Origin: Syntrophomonadaceae bacterium
GTDB lineage: Bacteria; Bacillota; Syntrophomonadia; Syntrophomonadales; Syntrophomonadaceae
Reading direction: 5' to 3'
Assembly (NCBI GenBank): GCA_028683995.1
Contig: JAQUGU010000112.1
Coordinates: 1 to 5,742, forward strand
Length of the DNA stretch: 5,742 nucleotides
A program made the translations under genes and the position numbers. The notes below the pieces were generated by a model. The model worked only from the letters and a program-made list of their open reading frames with translations. It did no database searches and was not told the origin of the DNA. Shown here in pieces: positions 1-5,514 of the stretch. How positions within the stretch are numbered: the stretch's first letter is position 1; each line of letters starts with the position of its first letter.

Positions 1-2
1 CT

Positions 3-320
3 TACCTGGCCTATTCAGCGATGTTAATGGCCGGTTTGGACGGAATTGTTAATAAGATTGACCCCAGTGCGGAAGGATTTGGCCCCTATGATGTTAACCT
101 TTATAATTTGCCCCCGGAAGAACAGGCAAAGATTAAAAGTTTACCCAAATCTCTGGATGAAGCCCTGGATGCCCTGGTAAAAGACCACGAATTCCTGCTG
201 GCTGGTGGAGTATTCCCCCAACGATTAATAGATATATGGATTAAAAACAAACGCCAGGAAGCCCGGCGGGTAAACGATATCCCTCATCCTATGGAATTTG
301 AACTTTACTATGATTTGTAA
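3..320 (+). CDS. glnA: Type I glutamine synthetase, C-terminal fragment (5' end outside window)
   Basis: Glutamine synthetase makes glutamine from glutamate, ammonia and ATP in the cytoplasm and is the central nitrogen-assimilation enzyme. Only the last ~105 codons are present. The frame is open from base 3 with no start in view, so the ATG at 21 is an internal methionine. The visible sequence reads YLAYSAMLMAGLDGI, then DPSAEGFGPYDVNLY, LPKSLDEALDAL and a tail with IPHPMEFELYYDL. This matches the C-terminal helical part of bacterial type I (GS-I) enzymes, where the 'A...AGLDGI' helix, the 'LP.SL.EAL..L' segment and the 'P.E...Y' ending are conserved. The short GS-I-alpha style C-terminus of Firmicutes fits; an adenylylation site cannot be judged here. 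The gene ends in TAA and converges with the LiaF-like gene after 111 nt. Confidence 0.93.
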   Translation, partial: YLAYSAMLMAGLDGIVNKIDPSAEGFGPYDVNLYNLPPEEQAKIKSLPKSLDEALDALVKDHEFLLAGGVFPQRLIDIWIKNKRQEARRVNDIPHPMEFELYYDL

Positions 321-341
321 GTATATCAGGGGGATACCCTG

Positions 342-362
342 AAGGGCACACGCGGTCCTTTT
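342..362 (+). terminator. Weak candidate terminator after glnA
   Basis: Bases 342-347 (AAGGGC) can pair with 355-360 (GGTCCTT region), giving a six-pair stem with one G-T pair and a seven-base loop, followed by TTGATATGTTT. A second small hairpin, CAGGG / CCCTG at 327-341, lies just before it. The T tract is short and broken, so this is only a plausible 3' end for the glnA transcript. Nothing better was seen between the two convergent stop codons (321-431). Confidence 0.28.
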
Positions 363-431
363 GATATGTTTGGTGTCATACGCAGTTTAGACTAATTTGG
401 CACGGGTTTTAGACGGCAGGCTCAATATCCT

Positions 432-1136
432 TTATCGTTTAATTTCAATACCACCCAGCATACAAAAGCAGTCAAGGTTGACTATTTTATCAGCGCTTTG
501 TAAATCACCGCTTTGCATAGTTGCACTGCCTACTATTCCCCCTGACTCCCGGCCCAGTAAATCAATTCCGCCCATTACTGCAGTTCCCTTACAGGTTACG
601 GCCACGTCTTCAGGCACGATAACGGTTATACCACCCATAATAGCGGATAAGCCAAGATTGATCTCCCTTTCGCGGAAGGTGGCTTGGCATATATCAAGTT
701 CAATACCACCCATTAGCGCAAGATAATCTGCACTTTCGAGCTCCCACCCCGCGTTGTTCTTCTCCACAGCGCCCATTATGGCCAGATGTCCGGAACTATT
801 AGACTTGTTTTTACTGAGCAGACTCACACCGATTAAGATAATGATAATGGGCCAGAATCCCTGCCAGAATTTTTGCATATTGATATCAAAAAAACCTGCA
901 TTACGCCCCAGGAACATAACGCCCAGGGCAATCAATAAACTGCCTGTTACAATACCGGGAATATCGCGCCGGTTTACAATAAAATTGATCCCTGCAATAC
1001 CTAGTAGCAGTGGCCATAATAAACTGACCAGATAGGTGAAGCTAATTTCCACCAGACCGAAATTGTCGAGCAGGGCAATTACACCTATCACAATAATGAG
1101 GATACCGGCAAGATAGCGACCGCTAATTTTTTGCAT
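432..1136 (-). CDS. LiaF-like membrane protein (DUF5668-type membrane region plus LiaF C-terminal-like domain)
   Basis: Residues ~8-24, 36-55, 59-77 and 92-108 are hydrophobic helices. They fall into two similar halves, each with a G.L.I..GV..L run, an N.G.. turn and a WP-containing helix (WPLLL at 41, WPIII at 95). This is the duplicated membrane region of LiaI/LiaF-like proteins. Residues ~115-234 are a beta-rich domain with five copies of a [I/L/V]MGG[I/V]-like strand at about 120, 141, 166, 187 and 226, typical of the LiaF C-terminal and related DUF families. In Bacillus, LiaF is a membrane inhibitor of the LiaRS cell-wall stress system; no liaR or liaS lies in this window, so that role is inferred. 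The start is the ATG at 1136, because AAGGAGAG (1145-1152) sits 8 nt upstream. An in-frame TTG at 1160 has no such site. Product is 234 aa. It may share a transcript with the small broken gene 60 bp upstream. Confidence 0.85.
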   Translation of the reverse strand: MQKISGRYLAGILIIVIGVIALLDNFGLVEISFTYLVSLLWPLLLGIAGINFIVNRRDIPGIVTGSLLIALGVMFLGRNAGFFDINMQKFWQGFWPIIIILIGVSLLSKNKSNSSGHLAIMGAVEKNNAGWELESADYLALMGGIELDICQATFREREINLGLSAIMGGITVIVPEDVAVTCKGTAVMGGIDLLGRESGGIVGSATMQSGDLQSADKIVNLDCFCMLGGIEIKR

Positions 1137-1183
1137 ATATATTGCTCTCCTTTTCTGCAATAATCTACTTCAATTATGTTCTT

Positions 1184-1213
1184 ATTGTAGGCTATTTTAT
1201 GGGAAAACAGCAA
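1184..1213 (-). promoter_or_regulatory. Weak candidate promoter for the LiaF-like gene
   Basis: On the - strand TTGCTG (1208-1213) is followed after 18 nt by TACAAT (1184-1189), a good -10 with a poor -35. It overlaps the end of the upstream small reading frame. The LiaF-like gene might therefore have its own promoter, or be read from further upstream. Confidence 0.28.
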
Positions 1214-1434
1214 TAGTGAATTCGTATTCCCGGCTGCCGGCAAATCTAACCCGGATCCAACCCTGGAGCATATGTCCGTTTTCTATTCCCGGGGAACCGT
1301 CAACCAGATGGCCGATAACCCGGATATCGATTGGTAGACCCCGTTGCTATGACCGGTAAACTCTCGGTTGGCAATAATATAATAATATGCGGTGTGCCAC
1401 AAATATACACAGCTTGCCCGCACTCTGGATTCAT
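1197..1434 (-). pseudogene. Small unrecognised gene broken by a single-base frameshift (~78 codons if repaired)
   Basis: From ATG at 1434 the frame reads MNPECGQAVYICGTPHIIIL, then LPTESLPVIAT, and soon ends at TGA (1300-1302; 44 aa). A second frame, open from 1346 to the TAA at 1197, has no usable start near its beginning but reads GLPIDIRVIGHLVDGSPG, then IENGHMLQGWIRVRF and a tail EYEFTIAVFP. Removing one base from the four-C run at 1339-1342 (four G on the coding strand) joins the two exactly, giving ...VIAT-GLPIDIRVIG... and a smooth 78-aa protein. This is either a recent frameshift mutation, a homopolymer sequencing error, or much less likely a programmed +1 shift. I do not recognise the family; the composition suggests a small soluble beta-strand protein. 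No clear SD precedes the ATG, so the true start is uncertain. It lies 60 bp upstream of the LiaF-like gene on the same strand. Confidence 0.5.
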
Positions 1435-1442
1435 GTTAGTAT
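1414..1442 (+). promoter_or_regulatory. Candidate promoter for the ABC-F leader transcript
   Basis: TTGCCC (1414-1419) and TAGTAT (1437-1442) are 17 nt apart, each matching four of six consensus bases, followed by AT-rich DNA. Transcription from here would begin near 1450, about 30 nt before the first small leader ORF. It overlaps the start of the divergent small gene. An alternative -10, TATAAA at 1440-1445, has poorer spacing. Confidence 0.35.
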
Positions 1443-1479
1443 AAAACCATAATTTATTAAAAATAGATTGGAGAAATCA

Positions 1480-1503
1480 ATGCGCAAGCATATTCTGGCC
1501 TAA
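1480..1503 (+). CDS. Seven-codon leader peptide MRKHILA upstream of the ABC-F gene
   Basis: ATG at 1480 is preceded by GGAG (1470-1473) with a 6-nt spacer, a good initiation site, and reads MRKHILA before TAA at 1501. The start codon lies in a short ATGC-GCAA-GCAT hairpin. The Arg-Lys-His run of basic residues recalls the charged motifs at which drug-bound ribosomes stall in known resistance leader peptides, but stalling here is only a hypothesis. The position, 30 nt after the presumed transcription start and ~200 nt before the ABC-F gene, is typical of a regulatory uORF. A chance ORF with a chance SD cannot be excluded. Confidence 0.45.
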   Translation: MRKHILA

Positions 1504-1530
1504 ATAAATATACGCAGGTCGAAAGGAAGA

Positions 1531-1656
1531 ATGAACAAATTTCTTCAATTGTCCTGTTATGTCCGGAATGCTTGTAACTTATTGTTAAACAATAATCCGG
1601 TCAATAAGCCGAAATGGTTTAGTGACCAAAGCTTTTCATATAATGAAAGGCTGTAA
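1531..1656 (+). CDS. 41-codon upstream ORF ending inside the hairpin before the ABC-F gene
   Basis: The frame starts at ATG 1531 after GAAAGGAAGA; AGGA is only 3 nt from the ATG, closer than ideal. It begins MNKFLQLSCYVRNAC, continues with an Asn-rich stretch, and ends WFSDQSFSYNERL before TAA at 1654. It resembles no protein I know, and the composition is unremarkable. Its notable property is position: the last codons and the stop form the 5' arm of the 15-pair stem at 1647-1680. Translation to the end would thus disrupt that stem, while a ribosome stalled earlier would leave it free. This suggests a regulatory reading frame rather than a functional product. It ends 47 nt before the ABC-F ATG, and the frames differ. 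Confidence 0.4.
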   Translation: MNKFLQLSCYVRNACNLLLNNNPVNKPKWFSDQSFSYNERL

Positions 1657-1680
1657 GTAACAGGGGTTGCTTGCAGCCTT
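1647..1680 (+). promoter_or_regulatory. 15-pair stem-loop directly upstream of the ABC-F ribosome binding site
   Basis: Bases 1647-1661 pair with 1666-1680 around an AGGG loop, with G-T wobbles at 1654/1673 and 1658/1669. The base of the stem is GC-rich (AAGGCTG / CAGCCTT). It ends 11 nt before the SD GGAGG (1692-1696), which it does not include. Downstream bases AAATGTTTTC make a poor terminator tail. It competes with the 1632-1650 stem. Confidence 0.6.
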
Positions 1681-1703
1681 AAATGTTTTCTGGAGGTGTT
1701 GTG

Positions 1704-3428
1704 ATGCTGGTAAACTGTCGTAAGATTACAAAAAGTTTCGGAGACAAAACGGTTTTAAATGGTGTTGATATAGATATATGCCAGGGTGACAGGATTGGCC
1801 TGGTAGGCCATAACGGAGCGGGAAAAACTACTTTGGTCAACATACTATCCGGTAGTTTGGATTATGATGGAGGTAGTATTATTACTACTCGTCAGGAGTT
1901 TAATATCGGCTATTTGCGCCAATCTGAAGTTGAACCCCAGCTTTTCCTTAATGTATTGAGTAATGAAAATAAGGTAAATGGTGAATTTCAACGTTTGACC
2001 AACCACCTGGGCATTAACCGTATCCATGACTGGTCCGGGGAACGATTACGGAATCTCAGCGGTGGTGAAAAAACTAAACTGTCTCTGGCTGCAGTCCTGG
2101 CCGCCCAGCCTGATCTTATTATTCTGGATGAACCTACCAACCATATGGACTATCAGGGGGTTGAATACTTGGCAGCGGAACTCAACCGGTTTTCGGGAGC
2201 AGCCATTATCATTTCCCATGACCGTTACTTCCTGGATAATGCGGTTACACAAATAGCAGAAATTGAAAACGGAAAGATAAAAATATATCCGGGCAACTAC
2301 TCCCGCTATCGGGAAGCAAAACAACAGGAAACGGAAAATCAACGGCACCTCTACCAGTCCCAGCAGAAGGAGCAACAGAAGATTAATGCAGCTATAAGCC
2401 AATTAAGAAACTGGTCAGACAAAGCTCACCGTGAATCCCGGCAGAAAGGAGAAGGAATAGGGGGCAAGGAATATTATCGTAAGAAAGCTAAAAAGCGTGA
2501 CCAGGCCATAAAATCCCAGATTAAGCGCCTGGAAAAAATGCGTGAGGAAGGAATTGCACGTCCAACCGAAGATCCCCGGGTAAACTTTAATGTTTATGCC
2601 CGTGAAAAAGGAAACCGACGCCTCCTGGAAGCAGACAGCATCAGTAAAGCGTACGGGAAATTAACCTTGTTCGAGGATAGCAGCTTTTATATTAACCGGA
2701 GTGAAAAGGTTGGCGTTCTTGGCCTCAATGGGTGTGGAAAAACTACTCTGGTAAAGCTGATTCTCAGCTTGGAAAATCTGGATGAAGGTAGATTGTTCCT
2801 GAGCCAGTCAGCCCGGGTAGCCTATGTAAGTCAGGAATTACCCCGGGATGAAAAAGAAAACCTGAAAAGTTTGGTAAAGGATTGGCCCCTGGAAAAGCAG
2901 AAATCTACTTTTCAATTGCTGGTAGGTATGGGGATAACCTATGATCGCTTGTCCATCGCTCTCGGAGAACTGAGCCGGGGCGAAAGAATGAAAATAGCAA
3001 TCGGATTGGCATTGATGGGTGAATATGATTTTCTCGTACTTGATGAACCAACCAACCACCTGGATATATACAGCCGGGAAGCCCTGGAGGAAAGCTTGAA
3101 GCAGTTTCCGGGAGCAATCCTGCTAATTTCCCATGACCGCTACCTCCTGGACCAGGTTTGTAACCGCATACTGGTCTTTGATAATCAAAAAATAATGCGT
3201 ATTGAGGGACGGGTGTCGGAATATTTAGCCCAGAAACAAGAAACCCGTACAAAGCGCAGTTCAGGGAAAGCAGGCAACGATGAGGAATTACTCCTGTTGG
3301 AAACCAGAATATCATGGGTCATCAGCGAATTGACCCGCTATAAGCCGGGTGAACCTGATTATCTAGCTCTGGAGCAAGAGTATAATGAGCTTATAGAGCA
3401 GAGAAAAAGGCTTAATATGTGGCGATGA
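1704..3428 (+). CDS. ABC-F ATPase, probable ribosomal protection protein
   Basis: A soluble 574-aa protein with two ABC ATPase domains and no membrane segments, as in ABC-F factors that bind the ribosomal E site. Domain 1 has Walker A GHNGAGKT (35-42), signature LSGGE (118-122), Walker B LIILDEPTNHMD (138-149, catalytic E143) and H-loop H172. Domain 2 has Walker A GLNGCGKT (340-347), signature LSRGE (423-427, Arg replacing the second Gly), Walker B ending in DEPTNHLD (447-454, E448) and H477. The charged helical linker (~200-295), with WSDKAHRES and KEYYRKKAKKRDQAIKSQ, resembles VmlR/Vga/CplR-type resistance proteins more than housekeeping EttA or Uup. A C-terminal coiled-coil hairpin spans ~530-572. 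Lincosamide, streptogramin A or pleuromutilin protection is thus likely but unproven. Start chosen at ATG 1704 with GGAGG 7 nt upstream. The in-frame ATG at 1683 would encode the SD as protein, and GTG 1701 is a minor alternative. The structured leader suggests inducibility. Confidence 0.9.
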   Translation: MLVNCRKITKSFGDKTVLNGVDIDICQGDRIGLVGHNGAGKTTLVNILSGSLDYDGGSIITTRQEFNIGYLRQSEVEPQLFLNVLSNENKVNGEFQRLTNHLGINRIHDWSGERLRNLSGGEKTKLSLAAVLAAQPDLIILDEPTNHMDYQGVEYLAAELNRFSGAAIIISHDRYFLDNAVTQIAEIENGKIKIYPGNYSRYREAKQQETENQRHLYQSQQKEQQKINAAISQLRNWSDKAHRESRQKGEGIGGKEYYRKKAKKRDQAIKSQIKRLEKMREEGIARPTEDPRVNFNVYAREKGNRRLLEADSISKAYGKLTLFEDSSFYINRSEKVGVLGLNGCGKTTLVKLILSLENLDEGRLFLSQSARVAYVSQELPRDEKENLKSLVKDWPLEKQKSTFQLLVGMGITYDRLSIALGELSRGERMKIAIGLALMGEYDFLVLDEPTNHLDIYSREALEESLKQFPGAILLISHDRYLLDQVCNRILVFDNQKIMRIEGRVSEYLAQKQETRTKRSSGKAGNDEELLLLETRISWVISELTRYKPGEPDYLALEQEYNELIEQRKRLNMWR

Positions 3429-3463
3429 GAAAATATTATAAACCCATAACGTACTTTACCGTT

Positions 3464-3515
3464 TTAGGTTAGATAACATACCTAATAATAATGTGGTTTG
3501 CCATAATTAGCCACA
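3464..3515. terminator. AT-rich hairpins between convergent genes; weak terminator candidates
   Basis: The 137-nt gap between the ABC-F stop and the permease stop has no classical terminator. It contains TTAGGT (3464-3469) pairing with ACCTAA (3480-3485), and TGTGG (3492-3496) pairing with CCACA (3511-3515). A third small stem, AAAGT / ACTTT, is at 3530-3544. None is followed by a convincing T tract on either strand, so the transcripts may overlap or end by another route. Confidence 0.22.
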
Positions 3516-3565
3516 GTACAATCAGGATTAAAGTTGTTCACTTTGGAAAACAGAATGGAGGTGTC

Positions 3566-4231
3566 TCAGAAATCTATGGCTTCATAAATCCGCAGAGACA
3601 CAAACATGGATAAGCCCAGCAGAAGAATTCCCCCACCGGCCCCGGCAGCCAGCAGAACCACAGGTTGGGAAACCGCAATGTTAATAAGAGCTTGAGCCCA
3701 TTCTGTCTGACTATTATCCATAATATAGCCTTTTACCCCAACCGGAGCAAAGAACAGCAACATAAAAAACATAACTGTTGTTACACGAGCTGCCTGGTTA
3801 CCGAATTTCAGGTTCATCGGCATAACAATCGCCAGAGTTACTGCCACCATTATTAATACGATTCCTACATCGACTCCATTCATAAATCTTATAGCTAGCG
3901 GCAGTGGCAACAAGTTTATTACGATTCCCAGGGTTCCGGCCACACACAAAGTCAGAAGAGCCAATACCAGCGCACTCAAATATTTAGATAGAATTATTTC
4001 ATATCGGTTTACCGGCAGACTGTTCAGCAACATGTTGGTCTGGTTTTCATATTCTGCCATCAGGGCTCCCATGATCAAAATATAGGCCGCACCATAAGCT
4101 GCCATAATATAGAGGAATTTATCAAATGGTGGATTCATGGAGAAAATAAAGAGAATTGCAAGCAGGTATACTAACGCCCAGTACATTGATTTTTTTAGTA
4201 CCAGCAGATCCTTTAATACCAGTTTATCCAT
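3566..4231 (-). CDS. ABC-2 type transporter permease (six-helix, ABC2_membrane_5-like)
   Basis: This 221-aa integral membrane protein has about six hydrophobic helices, near residues 17-33, 39-58, 85-108, 120-137, 150-168 and 190-212. Between helices 2 and 3 it carries EYENQTNMLLNSLPVNRYEI (60-79) leading to the next helix at ILSKYL. The 'LP.NR..I..SKY' pattern is a hallmark of this class of small ABC-2 permeases and probably contacts the ATPase. The ATG at 4231 overlaps the end of the ATPase gene by 8 nt (ATGGATAA), with GAGGGGG (4239-4245) 7 nt upstream inside that gene. Translational coupling and a shared complex are therefore likely. The partner would be an ATPase dimer with a permease dimer. 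The substrate cannot be read from sequence; relatives in YtrA-controlled operons are linked to cell-envelope antibiotic stress. Confidence 0.87.
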   Translation of the reverse strand: MDKLVLKDLLVLKKSMYWALVYLLAILFIFSMNPPFDKFLYIMAAYGAAYILIMGALMAEYENQTNMLLNSLPVNRYEIILSKYLSALVLALLTLCVAGTLGIVINLLPLPLAIRFMNGVDVGIVLIMVAVTLAIVMPMNLKFGNQAARVTTVMFFMLLFFAPVGVKGYIMDNSQTEWAQALINIAVSQPVVLLAAGAGGGILLLGLSMFVSLRIYEAIDF

Positions 4232-5090
4232 TTTTATTCCCCCTCACATAATAAACCATGATATCATCCAGGCCTGCCTGATCCTGCAGCACTGTATCAC
4301 CAAAAAACTGACGCACACTCCGGGAATCTGCAGTTAAGGCCTCAAAGCCGTACTGGTTTTTTCGCATGCCAATAAACATTTTTTCGGTCTCTGAGGTTAG
4401 TAGATTTAGAGCTCCCTTAACCAGCACATGGCCCTGCAGCACTTCATCCTTGCCCTGGCACAGGACAATTTGACCTTGATTGATAAAACAGATATAATCA
4501 GCCACCCGTTCCAAATCAGTGGTTATGTGAGTGGAAAATAGTACGCTTTTGTTTTCCTCTATCATTAATTGCCGCAGGATATCCAGCAGTTCGCTGCGGA
4601 AGACCGGATCTAATCCAGAAGTAGGCTCATCCATAATCAAGAGCTCCGCACCATGGGATAGAGCTATAGCCAGGCTAAATTTGGTGCGCATGCCACGGGA
4701 CAGGTCTTTTAATTTTTTATCAGGCGGCAGGCCAAAATCCAGTAGATGGCACTGAAAGGCTTTCTCGTCCCAACCCCGGTAAAAGCGAGCCACGATACGG
4801 CGGTTTTCTAGTATGCTCAGGTTCTGATAATAATGGCTGTCGTCATATACAAAACCGATGCGCTGTTTTATTTTCTTTCCCCAGCGGCGATTGTCCAAAC
4901 CAAATACTTGAATCTCCCCGCTGTCACGGTGCATAAGATTCATCACCAGCTTAATGGTGGTAGTTTTGCCCGCCCCGTTGGGACCGATAAAACCCATGAC
5001 ATACCCGCGAGGCAGAGCAAAGCTGACTTCATGCAGGCGAAAATTTCCCAGGTTTTTATTCAGGCCTTCAATCTCTAAAACATTATCCAC
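4224..5090 (-). CDS. ABC transporter ATP-binding protein, YtrB/YhcH-like
   Basis: A 288-aa ATPase that should power the downstream permease at the inner face of the membrane. Visible motifs are Walker A GPNGAGKT (36-43), signature LSRGM (130-134), Walker B LLIMDEPTSGLD (150-161, catalytic E155) and H-loop H188 in STHI. The usual Q-loop glutamine is absent: the region reads IGFVYDDSHYY (78-88), as in many exporters of this subfamily. Residues ~205-288 form a C-terminal extension of the type seen in YtrB-like and BcrA-like proteins. The GTG start at 5090 is supported by GGAGG (5099-5103) 8 nt upstream. It begins 3 nt after the stop of the GntR gene and overlaps the permease gene by 8 nt, so the three genes form one operon. 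The organisation matches regulator-ATPase-permease units of Firmicutes, in which the regulator represses its own transporter. Confidence 0.92.
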   Translation of the reverse strand: MDNVLEIEGLNKNLGNFRLHEVSFALPRGYVMGFIGPNGAGKTTTIKLVMNLMHRDSGEIQVFGLDNRRWGKKIKQRIGFVYDDSHYYQNLSILENRRIVARFYRGWDEKAFQCHLLDFGLPPDKKLKDLSRGMRTKFSLAIALSHGAELLIMDEPTSGLDPVFRSELLDILRQLMIEENKSVLFSTHITTDLERVADYICFINQGQIVLCQGKDEVLQGHVLVKGALNLLTSETEKMFIGMRKNQYGFEALTADSRSVRQFFGDTVLQDQAGLDDIMVYYVRGNKNG

Positions 5091-5093
5091 CCA

Positions 5094-5468
5094 TTAACCC
5101 TCCTCATACAGCAGCTCCACGATGCGCTGCAGCTCCGGCAAGCTAAGTCCCAGAGTACGTGCTTCCTGGATTACTGCTACCATTTTTTCCTCGATCAGAT
5201 TTACCCGTTTTTCCCTCAGCAATTCCGCATTCTGTGGGGCTACAAAGGAGCCCTTGCCGGCCACGGTTTCAATGTAGCCGTCCCGTTCCAACTCCTCATA
5301 AGCGCGTTTAGTAGTAATAACACTGACCTGCAGTTCCCTGGCCAAGTTACGAATAGATGGTAAAGGCTCTCCAGCTGTTAGTTCTTCCCGTATAATAGCC
5401 CCTCGTAATTGTTGGTAAATTTGATTGTAAATTGGTTCATCCGAGCGATTGGAAATTATGATGTTCAA
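5094..5468 (-). CDS. GntR-family repressor, YtrA subfamily
   Basis: A short 124-aa regulator. Residues ~12-77 form the GntR winged helix-turn-helix: PIYNQIYQQLRGAI, then LPSIRNLARELQVS, the recognition helix region TTKRAYEELERDGYI (53-66), and the wing with GKGSFV (71-76). The remaining ~47 residues are a small helical tail, too short for FadR- or HutC-type effector domains, which places it in the YtrA subfamily. Such proteins repress neighbouring ABC transporter operons and are released during cell-envelope stress. The start is a TTG at 5468, chosen because GGGAG (5478-5482) lies 9 nt upstream and the protein N-terminus (MNIIISNRSDEPIYNQI) matches the family. It is first in the operon and lies directly behind a promoter with an inverted repeat, which suggests autorepression. 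Confidence 0.92.
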   Translation of the reverse strand: MNIIISNRSDEPIYNQIYQQLRGAIIREELTAGEPLPSIRNLARELQVSVITTKRAYEELERDGYIETVAGKGSFVAPQNAELLREKRVNLIEEKMVAVIQEARTLGLSLPELQRIVELLYEEG

Positions 5469-5495
5469 AGATAAACACTCCCAAGTGTATACTTC

Positions 5496-5514
5496 GTATA
5501 TAGATTATATATAC
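5496..5514. promoter_or_regulatory. Inverted-repeat operator, probably for the GntR/YtrA-type repressor
   Basis: GTATATA (5496-5502) and TATATAC (5508-5514) form a perfect inverted repeat around GATTA. It is framed by two direct copies of GTATACTTC at 5487-5495 and 5516-5524, 29 bp apart. The repeat lies just downstream of the -10 hexamer and covers the expected transcription start, a position suited to repression. Binding by the adjacent regulator is inferred from position and symmetry. Confidence 0.65.

Larger units (their letters stand above)
1450..1703 (+). promoter_or_regulatory. Structured leader of the ABC-F gene (putative ribosome-mediated attenuator)
   Basis: About 250 nt lie between the presumed promoter and the ABC-F start. 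They hold two short ORFs, each after a purine-rich site, and a chain of potential stems. A 17-nt palindrome, TTATTGTT-A-AACAATAA, is at 1579-1595. CTTATTG (1578-1584) can alternatively pair with CAATAAG (1602-1608). An eight-pair stem joins 1632-1639 to 1643-1650. A 15-pair stem with two wobble pairs joins 1647-1661 to 1666-1680. The last two share bases 1647-1650 and cannot form together. The final stem covers the end and stop codon of the second ORF, so a ribosome there would melt it. Only AAATGTTTTC follows it, not a proper U-run, so whether it acts on transcription, translation or RNA stability is open. Inducible ABC-F resistance genes in Firmicutes are known to use uORF-based attenuation; applying that here is inference. 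Confidence 0.55.

Noticed and set aside
397..726. A 109-codon + strand frame rich in Pro and Ile
   Set aside because: It is antisense to the C-terminal domain of the LiaF-like gene; its IPP repeats are the complement of the MGG strand repeats, and it has no SD.
1137..1160. TTG at 1160 as start of the LiaF-like protein
   Set aside because: It would place the good SD AAGGAGAG inside the coding region and add an unnatural basic N-terminus; the ATG at 1136 has correct spacing.
1647..1690. The long hairpin as a classical intrinsic terminator
   Set aside because: The tail is AAATGTTTTC, not a U-run directly after the stem, so I list it only as a regulatory stem.
1683..1703. ATG at 1683 as the ABC-F start
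   Set aside because: The SD GGAGG would then be translated, and no SD precedes 1683, which directly follows the 15-pair stem. ABC-F proteins normally begin close to the first beta strand, as with ATG 1704.
1440..1703. A riboswitch or T-box in the ABC-F leader
   Set aside because: No T-box consensus or recognisable riboswitch core was found; the uORFs plus competing stems explain the layout better.
2046..2402. A 118-codon - strand frame, and another at 2905-3315, inside the ABC-F gene
   Set aside because: Both lie wholly opposite a clearly coding ABC-F region with all catalytic motifs and show no family features or ribosome binding sites.
4833..5078. An 81-codon + strand frame opposite the ATPase gene
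   Set aside because: It is the antisense shadow of the Walker A region and has no independent coding support.
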